A stretch of DNA of 64,000 nt from contig CAZLMW010000012.1 of assembly GCA_964560875.1 (NCBI GenBank), forward strand, positions 1-64,000, in the 5' to 3' direction. Source of the stretch: CAZLMW01 sp964560875. Lineage in GTDB: Bacteria > Myxococcota_A > UBA9042. Under the pieces are notes generated by a model. The model searched no databases, was not told where the DNA came from, and saw only the letters and a program-made list of their open reading frames with translations. Each line of letters starts with the position of its first letter. Within the stretch, counting starts at the first letter, position 1. Made by a program: the position numbers and the translations under genes. Below, one piece after another: positions 25,797 through 37,700 of this stretch.

Positions 25797-26846
25797 ATGC
25801 ATCGCCAAATCATTACTGTTTTCCTCGCATTCAGCCTCGCGCTCGCGACCAGCGCGTGCGGCACGAAGCGCCAGACAGGAATCTGCGCCGACAATTACGT
25901 CCCCAAGGCGTCGGGTAGCGGTGACGCCGCAGCAGCAGCAGCCGAGGGCGACGCAGCCTGGAAAAAGCGCGGCAAAGTCGAGGAGTTGAAGAAGGCCATC
26001 GCAGCCTGGGATAAGGCCCTCAAGATCGACCCCAAGGCATCGGCCACCCGCGTCAAACTCAGCCGCGCCCGCTACCTCTACGGCGACGGCCACCTCCGCG
26101 CCGACGACGACGCCGAGGACGCGATGATCAACGAGTTCAAGCTCGGAACGGACGAGGCGGAGATGGCGTTCGCGACGGGCAACGAGGCATACCGCACCGA
26201 CTTCTGCGCCGAGAAGCCGTTCGCCGACGCGATCAAGAAGGCCAAGAAGGACGATGTGCCGGCCATGTACTGGTACGCGACCAACCTCGGCAAGTGGGGC
26301 CTCGCGAAGGGCATCTTCACGATCCTCAAGTACAAGGACAACATCAAGGCGATGATGGAGCAGATCAAGTCGCTCAACGACAGCTACTTCTACCACGCGC
26401 CCTACCGCTACTTCGGCGTGTTCTACACCAAGATCCCGTTCCCCGGCGGCGACCAGAAGCTGAGCGCCGACAACTTCGAGCAGTCGATCAAGGGCTCGCC
26501 GCAGTACCTCGCGACCAAAGTGCTCTACGCCGCCACGCACGCCACCAAGTGGGAAAAACGCGAGCTCTTCTTCCGGATGCTGACCGACGTGAAGTACTTC
26601 CCGCTCGACAAGGCGCCCGAGCTCATCCCCGAGAACACCATCGAAAAAGCGAAGGCCGAAGACCTGCTTGACGACATCGAGACCTACTTCGGTGAAGCCG
26701 ACGAAGCGACCAAGAAGAAGGAGGCGGCGATCGAAGCGGAGATCAAAGCCAAGTACGCCACGGCCGCGCCCGCCGCTGCACCCGCAGCCGCCCCTGCCGC
26801 CGCCCCCGCCGCCGAGGCCAAGCCCGCCGCCGAAGGCGCCAAGTAG
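25797..26846 (+). CDS. TatT-like (TRAP T-component) TPR lipoprotein
   Basis: This 349-aa lipoprotein (lipobox ATSAC, Cys20) is helical and TPR-like. Segments 'AIAAWDKALKIDPKASATRVKLSRARYLYGDGHL' in pieces, 'GNEAYRTDFCAEKPFADAIKKA', 'VPAMYWYATNLGKW' and 'YYHAPYRYFGVFYTKIPFPGGD'-type sequence (here beginning FYHAPYR) match TatT, the periplasmic trimer that accompanies some TRAP transporters. No DctM or DctQ genes are adjacent, as is common in deltaproteobacteria. The last 35 residues are an Ala-Pro repeat tail. The first ATG after the promoter was chosen. The 3' end is convergent with, and partly covered by, the truncated NDH-2 frame. Confidence 0.8.
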   Translation: MHRQIITVFLAFSLALATSACGTKRQTGICADNYVPKASGSGDAAAAAAEGDAAWKKRGKVEELKKAIAAWDKALKIDPKASATRVKLSRARYLYGDGHLRADDDAEDAMINEFKLGTDEAEMAFATGNEAYRTDFCAEKPFADAIKKAKKDDVPAMYWYATNLGKWGLAKGIFTILKYKDNIKAMMEQIKSLNDSYFYHAPYRYFGVFYTKIPFPGGDQKLSADNFEQSIKGSPQYLATKVLYAATHATKWEKRELFFRMLTDVKYFPLDKAPELIPENTIEKAKAEDLLDDIETYFGEADEATKKKEAAIEAEIKAKYATAAPAAAPAAAPAAAPAAEAKPAAEGAK

Positions 26847-27340
26847 CGCACAATCCAAGCCGATTCAGTAAAGGCCATCAGCACGCGCTTGCGGATCTCG
26901 AGCGCGTCGTCGACCGATTTCAACCCGGGGGCGTGATTGGACCACGCGTCGTTGCCGAAATAGTGGTCGCGCGCGCCGGCGGCCATGATGAGGTGATCGA
27001 ACGCGAGGTCTTCGGCGGTCGTCTCGTCGCCGCGGCGAATCTGCAGCGTGTTGCCGTCGAGATCGACCGATGTCACCTCGGCCAGCATGACCTCAACGTT
27101 GCGGGCGTTGCGCAGGATGCCGCGGATCGGCTCCGCGATATCGCCGGGGGACAGCACCGCGCTGGCGACCTGGTAGAGCAGCGGCTGAAAGACGTGGTGG
27201 TTGCGTCGATCGACCACCGTTACGCGGACGGGTCGGTTGGCCAGCGCTTTGGCGGCGGCGAGCCCACCAAAACCACCGCCGACAATCACGACATGCGGGC
27301 GCCCATCGGTGGCCCGAGCGCCGGGTGCCGAAATGCTCAC
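26684..27340 (-). pseudogene. NDH-2-like NADH dehydrogenase, 3'-truncated
   Basis: The frame starts at GTG 27340, overlapping the stop of the small lipoprotein gene by 4 bp. For about 157 codons it is a good type II NADH dehydrogenase: 'PHVVIVGGGFGGLAAAKAL' (FAD GxGxxG), 'VDRRNHHVFQPLLYQVA', 'LSPGDIAEPIR', 'DHLIMAAGARDHYFGND' and 'GLKSVDDALEIRKRVLMAF'. At about position 26870 the similarity stops, roughly 20 bp past the end of the convergent tatT gene. The remaining ~61 codons simply read the antisense of tatT, including its Ala repeat. A normal NDH-2 is about 400-450 aa, so the NADH-binding domain and C-terminus are missing. Most likely a recent deletion remnant and non-functional. Confidence 0.85.
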
Positions 27341-27525
27341 GTCTGGGTCGCGTTGTCGGGTTCGCGGCAGGCGCCGTTGAGGCATTCGAGGCCGGGCGCG
27401 CAGTTCTTTTCGGTCTGGCAAGCGACGGCGCCGTCCGTGCAGGCGGGCGCGGTGAGCAAAGCAAAGGCGAGACCGAGCGGTGCGATAGCGGCCGCAACAG
27501 CCTGGATGGCGATTCGCAGATTCAT
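27337..27525 (-). CDS. Small Cys-containing lipoprotein (62 aa)
   Basis: The start is ATG 27525 (MNLRIAIQAVAAAIAP), followed by a hydrophobic signal and lipobox LTAPAC. The mature part is only about 35 residues with a 'CQTEKNCAPGLECLNGACREP' type spacing (four Cys plus the lipid Cys), like one unit of the Cys-rich repeats in the neighbouring large lipoproteins. Its stop overlaps the GTG start of the truncated NDH-2. It is divergent from the 973-aa Cys-rich gene with 137 bp between starts. Function unknown. Confidence 0.65.
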   Translation of the reverse strand: MNLRIAIQAVAAAIAPLGLAFALLTAPACTDGAVACQTEKNCAPGLECLNGACREPDNATQT

Positions 27526-27662
27526 CGTGGGCTCCCTGCGGGCGAATTCGAGACGATGGTGCACGGATGCAAGCGAAGTTTCACGTTTGCGGACCAACAA
27601 GAGGCAGACAACCGTCGCGACGTCCCAGCACAATAGCTATGATGCGCGCGTTGAGGTTACCG

Positions 27663-30584
27663 ATGATGAAGACAAGACGAGATAAGACCGCGAAAATGCA
27701 CGCGCTGACCGCCATCGGGACGATCGCGCTGGCCTCCGCTGTGGCCCTTTCGCTCGGTGGTTGCAGCGGCGGCGATGACGACGTCACGGGTGACAAGACC
27801 GACACCGGTGAAGCTGACGCCGGCAAAGGCGGCGGTGGTGACGGTTCGTTGGCCGAGACGACGGGCGGCGCGAGCTGTGTTTCGCACGACGAATGCAGCC
27901 ACCTCGGCAGCAACACCGGCTGCTCAGCGGGACGTTGCATCAACGGCTCCTGCAAGACGATTCACGCCAACGCCGGCAAACCCTGCCAGGTCCCCGGCCA
28001 GCTGCTCGGCGAGTGCCAGACGGCGGCGTGCAATAGCCTCGGAACCTGCAAGACGTCCGCCCGCAGCGACGGAACCGGCTGTGGCGACGCGGCCTGCGGC
28101 GATGCCTGTTTCGCGGGCAAGTGCAAAAAGGCCAAGCCGACCGACGACGGCAACCCCTGCACGGCCGAGTTTTGCAAGAACGGCAAGCTCTCGTCCCAGC
28201 CGCTCACCGACCCGAACGTGCCGTGCTCCGACGGCGATCCCTGCACGCACGATGACGGCTGCGTGGAAGGCAAATGCAAAGGCAAAAAGCAGCCCTGCGA
28301 TGACGGCGTCGCCTGCACGATCGATTGGTGTGACCCGCAAAAGGGCTGCCAGAAGCTGCCCGCCGATGGCCTCTGCACCGATTCGGACCCCTGCGTACAG
28401 AAGGGTTGCGACGCGGCGAAGGGATGCATCGTCAAGACGTACCACAACGGCAAGGCCTGCAGCGACGGCAACCCGTGCACCAACGGCGACGCGTGTAACT
28501 CGGTCGGCGAATGCGCCGGCGCGACCAATATCTGCACGTGCAAGAACGACACCGATTGCAAGACAGACAACGCCTGCAAGCCGCTCAAGTGCGAAGGCGG
28601 CGCGTGCGTGATCGACCCCGCCAAAGAGGTCAAGTGTCCCAAGGACGGCGACGGCTTCTGCGCCGCGAACCTGTGCGATGGTAAGACCGGCAAGTGCAAG
28701 CTCAAGCCGCTCAAGGTCGGCAAAGCCTGCGACGACGGCGACCCCTGCACGACCAAATCTACCTGCAAGGACGGCGCTTGCGGCGGCGCAACCGACGTCA
28801 AGTGCGACGACGGCAACCCGTGCACCACCGACGCTTGCGTCAAGGGCAAGGGATGCACATTCAAGACCAACGGCGGCAGCTGCAACGACGGCAACCCGTG
28901 CACGGAGGCCGACAAATGCCAGCAGTCCGGCAGCTGTGTTGGCGTGCTCAAGTCATGCGACGACAGCGACCCCTGCACAGTCGATAGCTGCGACAAGACC
29001 AACGGCAAGTGCACACACACGAACAAGGCCGACTGCAAAGGCTGCAAGTCCGCGGCGGATTGCGGCGACGGCGATTCCTGCACCCAAGACATCTGCCAGG
29101 CCGACGGCAAGTGCCTTCACCTGTCCATTCCGAACTGCCAAAAGAAGTGCAAGACGGCGGCCGACTGCAACGACAACAACATCTGCACGCTCGACGGCTG
29201 TACCGACGGCAAGTGCCAGCACAAGGCCAAGCCCGGCTGCAAACCGCAGTGCAAGGCCAACTCCGACTGCGACGACAAGAACGGATGCACGCTCGACCAA
29301 TGCCAAACCGTCGGTGGCAGCGGCGGCCAGACGGCGACCCAGTGCGTCAATATCCCCAAGCCGGGGTGCAAGAAGTGCAGCAAGGACGTCGAGTGCGCCG
29401 ACAAGGACAACTGCACCAAGGACCAATGCCTGCAGGGTGCGTGCGTGAACACCAAGATCCCGGGCTGCGGAACCGGTTCGGGGTGCAAGAAGCATTCGGA
29501 CTGCGACGACAAGGACCACTGCACCAAGGACCAGTGCCAGCTCGCGATCGGCGGCGCAGGCAACGTGGGCGGCAAGTGCGTCAACACCAAGATCATCGGC
29601 TGCAAGCCCCCATGCCTCACCGACAACGACTGCATCGACAAGAAGACGTGCACGATCGACAAGTGCGTGCTCGACGCGACAACCGGCGTGAAGGGATGCA
29701 CCAACAAGCCCGACCCCAACTGCAAGTGCGGCAAAGACATCGACTGCGACGACGGCAAGAAGTGCACCGTTGACGCCTGCAAGAGCGGCAAGTGCACGCA
29801 CGGCAAGATCCAGGGCTGCGTGGACGGCACGTGCACCACGCCCAAGGACTGCGACGACAACAACCCATGCACGTTCAACCTGTGCAAGAGCGGCAAGTGC
29901 GAGTTCCAGCAGCTGACCTGCAAGGACACCGACGCCTGCACCTTCGATTCGTGCAACGCCAAGACCGGCGCGTGCGAGTTCCAGAAGATCCCCAACTGCG
30001 GCAACAGCTGCTCGTCGTCGGCGCAGTGCCAGACCGGCAGCAAATGCGTCTACCAGTACTGCCAGCAGGGCAACTGCAAGTCGTACAACCAGAAAAACTG
30101 CAACGACAACAACAACTGCACGTACGACACCTGCAACCACGACAATGGCCAGTGCAAGTACACCAAGATCGCGGGCTGCGATAATGGCAAATGCATCACC
30201 GCGGCGGACTGCGACGACAAGAACGCCTGCACCAACGACTACTGCAGCAAGTTCAGCGGCAAGTGCACCAACTCCAAGGTGGCCAACTGCAAAATCGGCC
30301 AGCCCTGCGCGTCCGCGAAAGACTGCAACGACGCCAACGCGTGCACGTCAGACCTCTGCATCGGCGCCAAATGCCTGAGCAAACAGATCAGCTGCGACGA
30401 CTTCAACCCGTGCACGAACGACTACTGCAGCAAATTCCAGGGCGGCTGCTACCACACGAAGATCAGCGGCTGCGTGGCCATCAAGTGCAAGAAGCAGTCC
30501 GAGTGCGACGACGCCAACAAGTGCACCAAGGACACGTGCGAAGGCGGCTACTGCAAGAACAACTTCATCCCGGGCTGCAAGTAG
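27663..30584 (+). CDS. Cys-rich repeat lipoprotein (973 aa)
   Basis: The start ATG 27663 has a GAGG ribosome site 6 bp upstream. A lipoprotein signal ends 'ALSLGGC', then comes an Asp/Gly-rich linker. Almost the entire mature protein is built from more than 20 short Cys repeats of the form C-[DN]-[DN]-x-[ND]-x-C-T-x(3-4)-C-x(3)-G-x-C, for example 'CDDGNPCTTDACVKGKGC'. Spacing and Asp/Asn positions suggest small disulfide-bonded, probably metal-binding loops. No enzyme domain is visible. Such proteins are typical of Myxococcota surfaces. It shares its repeats with the 3370-aa lipoprotein to the right but lacks the jelly-roll modules. The Cys load implies folding in an oxidising envelope or outside the cell. 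Confidence 0.85.
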   Translation: MMKTRRDKTAKMHALTAIGTIALASAVALSLGGCSGGDDDVTGDKTDTGEADAGKGGGGDGSLAETTGGASCVSHDECSHLGSNTGCSAGRCINGSCKTIHANAGKPCQVPGQLLGECQTAACNSLGTCKTSARSDGTGCGDAACGDACFAGKCKKAKPTDDGNPCTAEFCKNGKLSSQPLTDPNVPCSDGDPCTHDDGCVEGKCKGKKQPCDDGVACTIDWCDPQKGCQKLPADGLCTDSDPCVQKGCDAAKGCIVKTYHNGKACSDGNPCTNGDACNSVGECAGATNICTCKNDTDCKTDNACKPLKCEGGACVIDPAKEVKCPKDGDGFCAANLCDGKTGKCKLKPLKVGKACDDGDPCTTKSTCKDGACGGATDVKCDDGNPCTTDACVKGKGCTFKTNGGSCNDGNPCTEADKCQQSGSCVGVLKSCDDSDPCTVDSCDKTNGKCTHTNKADCKGCKSAADCGDGDSCTQDICQADGKCLHLSIPNCQKKCKTAADCNDNNICTLDGCTDGKCQHKAKPGCKPQCKANSDCDDKNGCTLDQCQTVGGSGGQTATQCVNIPKPGCKKCSKDVECADKDNCTKDQCLQGACVNTKIPGCGTGSGCKKHSDCDDKDHCTKDQCQLAIGGAGNVGGKCVNTKIIGCKPPCLTDNDCIDKKTCTIDKCVLDATTGVKGCTNKPDPNCKCGKDIDCDDGKKCTVDACKSGKCTHGKIQGCVDGTCTTPKDCDDNNPCTFNLCKSGKCEFQQLTCKDTDACTFDSCNAKTGACEFQKIPNCGNSCSSSAQCQTGSKCVYQYCQQGNCKSYNQKNCNDNNNCTYDTCNHDNGQCKYTKIAGCDNGKCITAADCDDKNACTNDYCSKFSGKCTNSKVANCKIGQPCASAKDCNDANACTSDLCIGAKCLSKQISCDDFNPCTNDYCSKFQGGCYHTKISGCVAIKCKKQSECDDANKCTKDTCEGGYCKNNFIPGCK

Positions 30585-30613
30585 GCGGTTTCGACTGCGC
30601 GCCCTTTCGTCTT

Positions 30614-31621
30614 TCACGGACCCAGTCGGCTGGAAACGACGTCCGTCGCGGCGGCCAGCATCCCTGAAATCCCGCGGTGCGCGATGATGTGCACCTTGTC
30701 ACTGCGCGCGTCGGTGTAGGGCGCGCTGACGGCGTGGTCGAGCTCGGTTGCCGCCCAGATCAACACCAGGTCGGACGAACGGAGGTCGGACGCGGCCTTG
30801 TGCGCTGGCCGTCGCTTTGTGCCGCTGACGAGGTCGACACGTGGTCCGACGCCCGTTTCGGATGCGCATTGGCGAAGCTGCTTGCGGTACGCAGGGGAGC
30901 CGCCCACCACGGCCAAACGGTGGATTGAGGCCTTTTCGCACGCCGCGGCGAAGCGGCGCCATGCGGCGTTGACTGCCCCCGGCCCGCCAAGCTCGCAGCG
31001 ATCCGTCGAAACGGTCACCGCGACCGCGCCGGATTCGATCGTGGCATCGGTCGTTTCGCCGACCAGGGCGATGCGGCGGTCGAGCAGTCGGGCGAACGGC
31101 GCGCCGTCTCCGAGCAACAGACTGTCGATCAACTCGGAGGGGTAGCGGTCGGCGAGACCGGCGATGGCGGCGGCACGTTCCTTTGGTCCATCGAGATTAC
31201 GGGCGGCGAGCAGGGCGGTGGCGGATCGCACGACCGGCTGAGCTTGTGCCTGTTCGGTCAGTTTGCGCTGCAAGGCGCGCCGTTCGTGATCGACGCGGTC
31301 GGCCTGGCCCTGGAGCTTGGCGTGAGCGGCTTTCAGATCGTCGAGTTCCGCCGCAACGGAGGTGTGTTTGTCCTTGAGCTTCGCGAGCTCGGCAGCCAGC
31401 TCGTCCCGTTGCCGACGAAGGGCAACTACCTCCGGGGGAAGTTCGGGCGGCGATGTAACTTGCTTCACAACCACCGGCGCCGGTCGCGATCCCGCGGGTT
31501 GGCGCGAGCGTTGTGCTGGTTTCCGCCGAGCCGTGTCGGGCTTGGCGCGCCCTCCCGGGATCTTGTCCACGCCGAGCTGGCGCATCATCGATTCGAAGTC
31601 GTTTTCGTCGTTGCCTGCCAT
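30614..31621 (-). CDS. Coiled-coil protein with DUF2325-like C-terminal domain
   Basis: This 335-aa cytoplasmic protein starts at ATG 31621 (MAGNDENDFESMMRQLGVDK); a GTG two codons earlier is possible. Order: a Pro/Arg-rich linker (about residues 20-60), a coiled coil (about 65-130, Leu/Lys/Glu-rich heptads such as 'RRQRDELAAELAKLKDKH'), and a central helical domain. The C-terminal alpha/beta domain includes 'IHRLAVVGGSPAYRKQL', 'DLVLIWAATELDHAVS' and 'KVHIIAHRGISGML', and resembles DUF2325. I do not know a function for the family. It sits divergently between the two Cys-rich lipoprotein genes but shares no feature with them. Confidence 0.6.
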   Translation of the reverse strand: MAGNDENDFESMMRQLGVDKIPGGRAKPDTARRKPAQRSRQPAGSRPAPVVVKQVTSPPELPPEVVALRRQRDELAAELAKLKDKHTSVAAELDDLKAAHAKLQGQADRVDHERRALQRKLTEQAQAQPVVRSATALLAARNLDGPKERAAAIAGLADRYPSELIDSLLLGDGAPFARLLDRRIALVGETTDATIESGAVAVTVSTDRCELGGPGAVNAAWRRFAAACEKASIHRLAVVGGSPAYRKQLRQCASETGVGPRVDLVSGTKRRPAHKAASDLRSSDLVLIWAATELDHAVSAPYTDARSDKVHIIAHRGISGMLAAATDVVSSRLGP

Positions 31622-31792
31622 GCCCACAGGGTAGCGGGGATCGCGCTCGGGCCAATAGCGACGCAGGATTCGACGAGCGCCGGCTCTCAGCGGGGCATTG
31701 GGAGTTCACCGGGCATTACCGCCGCCGTTGCACCGATGACGCAGGCCTGCGTGATGGCTATCCTGCCGGTCCCCTTCCCCACGGAGCACAGC

Positions 31793-34700
31793 ATGGGTTG
31801 TTTCGACCGACGTAGCGCGGCGCTGTTTGCGATCTTGGCCGGTCTTGTCCTCGCGGCCGGATGCGGAGATGAGACGTCACCCGGCGGCGACGACCAGGGC
31901 GACACGGGGCTGGGCGTCGGCGACACCACCGGCACCGACACCGGCGGACTGACATGCACAGACGGAAACTGCGAATGCAAAGTGACCGCCGATTGCGCGA
32001 AGAAAGAAGACGGCGATCTCTGCAACGGCACGCTCTACTGCGAAGCCAAGACGAACACGTGCAAGATCAAGCCCGCCTCAATCGTCACCTGCGGCACGAC
32101 GCTCGATAACGTCTGCGCGAAAAACACCTGCGTTGCGGCTACCGGCAAATGCGCGATGCTCCCGTCCAAGGACGGCACGAGCTGCGACGACGGCAACCCA
32201 TGCACCACGGTCGACGGCTGCAAGGCCGGCAAGTGCGAAGGCAGCAGCAACACGTGCGACTGCGAGACCATCAAGGACTGCGCGAAGCACGAGGACGGCA
32301 ACATCTGCAACGGCGCGCTGTTTTGCGACATCAAGACGAACAAGTGCGAGGTCAACCAGGCGTCCATCGTCAAGTGCCCGGCGTCGACGAAGGCCTGTGT
32401 CGTCAACGCGTGTGCGCCCGAGACCGGAAAGTGTGCCGAAGAGCCGGCCAAGGACGGCGCGGCTTGCGACGAAGATGGCAGCAAATGCACCACAGACACG
32501 TGCAAAGGGGGGAGCTGCAAGCCGGGCCCGTACGAGGGATGCACGTGCGCCAAACAGGCCGATTGTGACGGACACGCGGTCGCCGACAGCTGCAAGGGAA
32601 CGCTGTACTGCAACAAGGCCAAGTCCGTGTGCGAGCCCAATCCGGGGACGGTGGTCAAGTGCTCGGCGCTCAAGGACACGCCGTGCATCAAGAACACGTG
32701 CGACGCCAAGACAGGTGCCTGCGCCCTCAAGAAGCTGCCTGCCGGCGCGCCCTGCGACGACGGCCTGAGCTGTTCGTCCGGTGAAAAATGCGACAAGGGC
32801 GAATGCAAACCGGCCAAGGACGGCTGCCAGTGCAAGGTGTCGGCGGACTGCAAGAAGTTCGAGGACGGCAACCCGTGCACGGGGACGCTCTACTGCAACA
32901 AGTTGCAGGGCGGCTGCCAGGTCAATCCGGCCACGATTCCCACATGCAAAGGCGACGCGCCCCAATGCATGAAGTGGAGCTGCGATCCGAAGGCGCCCGG
33001 CTATTGCGTGCCAGCGGCAGACCTCGACCAGGACGGCTATGCGTGTGAAGCGGACGGCTCATGGTGCACGTCCGTCGACTTCTGCAGCGCGGGCAAGTGC
33101 GATCTGGCCAAGAGCAAGTGCCCCTGCAAGCAGGACAAGGACTGCGCGGACAAGGTCGGGCCGGGCCTGTGTGGCGGCGATCTCTACTGCAACCTGAGCA
33201 CCGGCGGCTGCGAGGTGAACAAGGCCACTGTCAAGCCGTGCAAAGACAACGGAAAGACCTGCGAACCCGCGCAGTGCGACCCCAAAGACGGCAAGTGCAA
33301 GGCCACACCCGCGCCCGAGGGAACGGCGTGCAATGACGACGGCTTCCCGTGCACGACCGACGCCTGCAAGTCCGGCAAATGCGTCACCGAGAAGAACGCG
33401 TGTCTGTGCTGGGCCGACTCCGACTGCGCCCCCTTCGAGGACGGCGACAAGTGCAACGGCACGCTCTATTGCGACAAGTCAGCCGGACCGCCGAATTGCA
33501 AGATCAACCCGGCCACCATCAAGACGTGCAAGACCAATGCGGCCGGGGCCTGCACCGGTCAGAAGTGCAATCCCAAGTCGGGCGCCTGCGAGACCGGCGC
33601 GATAAATGAAACGAAGGGGTGCGACGACGCGAGCAAGTGCACGACGAACGACGCCTGCAAGGGCGGCAAGTGCGTCGGTTTGGCGCTTTCGGTGACCGTC
33701 TGCGACGACAAGAACGTGTGCACGAGCGACTCCTGCAACCCGCTCAAGGGCTGTGTGAACCTGGCGGACAAGGCGACCTGCACCGACAACAACGCCTGCA
33801 CCATCGGCGACGCGTGCAAGGTCGGACTTGGCGGCAAAGCCGCGTGCGTTCCCGGTGTGGCGCCCAACTGCAACGACAACAACCCCTGCACGGACGACGC
33901 CTGCGACGCCAAGACCGGCAAGTGCAAGAGCGTGGCCAACGCGAAAGGCTGCAACGACGGCGACGCGTGCACCGGTCCCGATGCGTGTAAGAACGGCAAG
34001 TGTCTGGCGGGTCCGGCCAAGAAGTGCAACGACAACAACATCTGCACCAAGGACAGCTGCGACAAATCGGCTGGAGGGTGCCAACACGCGCCCCTCGCCG
34101 GCGCCTGCGACGACGGAAACAAGTGCACGGCCGGCGATATCTGCGCGGCCGGCGCCTGCAAACCGGGCCAAGCCAAGGTGTGCGATGACGGCAACCTGTG
34201 CACCGACGACAGCTGTGACGCCCAAACCGGCGCCTGCGCGGCCAAGTTCAATACCGCCCCTTGCGACGACGGCAACAAGTGCACCGAGCCGGACAAATGT
34301 GCCGCCGGCAAATGCGCGTCCAAGACCAAGGCATGCGACGACGGGGACACCTGCACGACCGACAGCTGCGACCCGAAGACGGGCTGCAAGAACGTGCAAA
34401 AAGACCCCAAGTGCGGGTTCTCGACGGGGCTGCCCTACCAGCACCTGTTCAACTGCAACGACACCAAGGGCAACAAGTTCTTCAAGTTCGAAAACGGCCC
34501 CGGCGCCGGGTGGAAGATCGACGGCAAGCCCGCGCCTGGCTACGGGGACAAGGGCTGCTCGCTCAACTTCCATGACGCCAACGGCAAGGTCTGCGCCAAG
34601 GGCCGCACGAACGCATACGGCCGCGTAACCACGGGCTGGTTCGACGCGTCCAAGCTGGCCCCGGGCACCAAGCTCGAAGCGACCTGGCAGCGCAAGTATG

Positions 34701-37700
34701 GGTCGTACCTCATCAACGGCGCGTTCGACGTCAGCGCTTCTCTCGACGGTGTGAGCTGGAAGCGGCTGATGGTCACCGGGACAAGCAGCGGCAGCTGGCG
34801 TTACTCGCGCCTGGACCTGCGGGCGTTCAGCGGCAAGACTTTCCGATTGCGCTTCCACTACGCCGTGTATGCGTGTCCCACGACCCAAGGCGGCGGATCG
34901 TCCAGCGGCGGATTTGGCGGCGATGGAACATCCGGTGGCGGCACATCCGGCGGGATGCCGGGCGGCTCAGGCGGCACCAGCGGCCTTGGCATCTTTATCG
35001 ACGACCTCTCCGTAAACACGGTGGCCACCTGCAAGGCCGACAAGGACTGCGACGACAAGAAGTTGTGCACGGTCGACAAGTGCGCCGACGGGGTCTGCAT
35101 CGCCAAATCGGCGCCGTGCAACGACAAAAACCCGTGCACGACCGACAGCTGCGACGCCAAGACCGACAAATGCGTTTTCACGCCACGGCTGACCGGCTAT
35201 TGCTCCGACGGTAACGCGTGCACATCCAGCGACTCCTGCTCCAAGGGCAAGTGCGTCGGCAAGCCCTGCAATGACAACAACCCATGCACGGCCGACAGCT
35301 GCATTCCGGGCGCCGGAGGAGGCTGCGTGCATATCGCCGGCAACGATGGTGGAGCCTGCGACGACGGTGACACGTGCACAATGTCCGACGCGTGCAAGGC
35401 TGGCGCTTGCGTCGGCAAAGCCGGCCCGTGCGTGACGACGAAACGCTGGAAATTCGACTGCGGCAGCTCAGCATGGACCTTCAAGACGACGCCAAAGGCC
35501 GGCTCGCTCGGCTTTGGCATCGACGCGTCGCCTTCCCCGCCGGCGTTTCTGTCCGGCAAGTGCTCGCTCAACTTCAACGACGGATTGCTGATCCGCTGCC
35601 CCAGCGGCCCTGTCGTCAAGCCCGAATCGAGCGCCACATCCGCTGAGTTCTCCCTACCGGCGGGCGTCAAATCGAACATGCGCGTGCATACCCGCGGCGG
35701 CTACTTGTCGATGTCGACGGTGCACCAGGCGTGGATCGAGATCAGCGCGGACGGGTTCAAGACGACCGAGAGCCTGCTGGTCCACGCGTCGTCGAAGTGG
35801 AAGCCGATCAACTGGGACATCAGCAAGTACGCCGGCAAGAAGATCCGGGTGCGCTTCCGCTTCAAGGCGCACGTGTGTCCGCGACCCGGCGACACGTTGG
35901 GCAACGAGTTCATGCAGCCGTCGCAGTGGTACGGCTGGTTCCTGGACGACCTCACCGTCGTCAGCGGACAGGCGATCGCGTGCAAAACGAACAAGGACTG
36001 CGACGACGGCAACGCGTGCACCGACAACGCCTGCGTAGGCGGAAAATGCTCGACTTTGAACAACAACAAGGCCTGCGACGACGGCAATGTGTGCACGCTA
36101 AACGACCGGTGCGCCAACGGCTCGTGCTCGGTACACAGCACCAAGTACTGTCAGTCACCGTCGCCGTGCCACATCGCGGCGTGCCATCCGGTGAAGGGCT
36201 GCACCGGCGTCGCCAGGGCCGAAAACACCCCGTGCTACGACTCGGCCAACCGCTGCCAGAAGAACGCCAAGTGCACCAAGGCTCTCAAGTGCGTGGGCGA
36301 GCCCAAATGTGTCGCATCGGTCGATGGCTGCCAGACATACAGCTGCTTGCCGAGCGCGGGCAAATGCATTCCCGTCTTCGCCAAGGACGGCAAGGCTTGT
36401 AGCGACGGGCGTCCGTGCACAAACAAGGACAGCTGCTTGCAGGGCAAATGCGTTGGGCAGCCTGGCTCATGCCTGCCGACGACGGACACCATCGCGTGCA
36501 AGGACAAGGGCAACTGGACAGCGGATCCAGCCGCTCCCGAACCGTTCACCGGATGGCATGTCGACAGCTCGCCCAATCCGCCGGGGTTGCGCAGCAAGTC
36601 CTGCTCGCTCAACTTCAACGACGGCGTGGACACGCATTGCCCGTTCGGGTTCACGGCGAGCAAGGGCACGGCGACGTCCAAGACCTGGGACCTCAAAGGG
36701 GTCAAGGAAGCCGTGTTCTCGTTGTGGAGCTGGCAGGACTTCTCGTCGCAGCAATCGGGGCGCTACAAGGCGTCGATCGCGTTTTCCAAGGACGGCTTCA
36801 AGACCGTCGCGTGGACCTGGAACCTCGCGGGCGGTCACACGCTGCACAACAAGTGGCGCAGGGTCGAGTTCATCCTGCCGCAAAGCCTGGTCGGCGGTCC
36901 GCTCAGCTACCGCCTCAACTTCGAGGCCAGCCCCTGTCACCAGGACATGCCGCGCGGCTGGTTCGTCGACGACATCACCCTGCTGACCGACCGCAAACGG
37001 CCCTGCAAGACCGCCAAAGACTGCGACGACGGCAACAAGTGCACCGACGACACGTGCGCCAACAACGCGTGCCTGTTCACCGACAATAAGAGCCCCTGCG
37101 ACGATGGCAACGGCTGCACGCCCAACGATCGGTGCACCGACGGCGCCTGCAAGGGCAGCGGCTATTGCTCGGACAACAACCCGTGCACCTTCGACGGATG
37201 TGACTACGACAAGAAGAAGTGCCGGTTCTCGCCGCGCTCCACGTCCACTTACTGTTCGCAGAGCACCGACAAGTGCCGCCAGTCATTCGGCAAGTGCGAC
37301 GGCAAAGGAAAGTGCGCGCCTCCCCTCAAGTGCGATGACGGCAACGGCTGCACGATCGACCTGTGCGACGCCAAGACCGGGGGTTGCAGCAAGAAGCCGG
37401 CGACCAAGGGACTGGCCTGCGACGATGGCGATCCCTGCACGGGGCCGGACCAATGCGACGGCGCCGGTATCTGCACGCTGAAGTCGCAACCGTGCACCCG
37501 AAACAACAGCCTGAAATTCGACACGATGCGACCGGCGATCAAGTTCACGCCGACCAGCCTCGACGTGGGCTTCAACCACGACGCCACAGCTTCGCCGCCG
37601 GCATTCCGGACCGCACCCACGTCGCTGAACATCAACAACGGGCTCGGTCAGTACAAGTGCGCACCTGGTCAGACGCGGATTCGCGCAACGACCGAAACGG

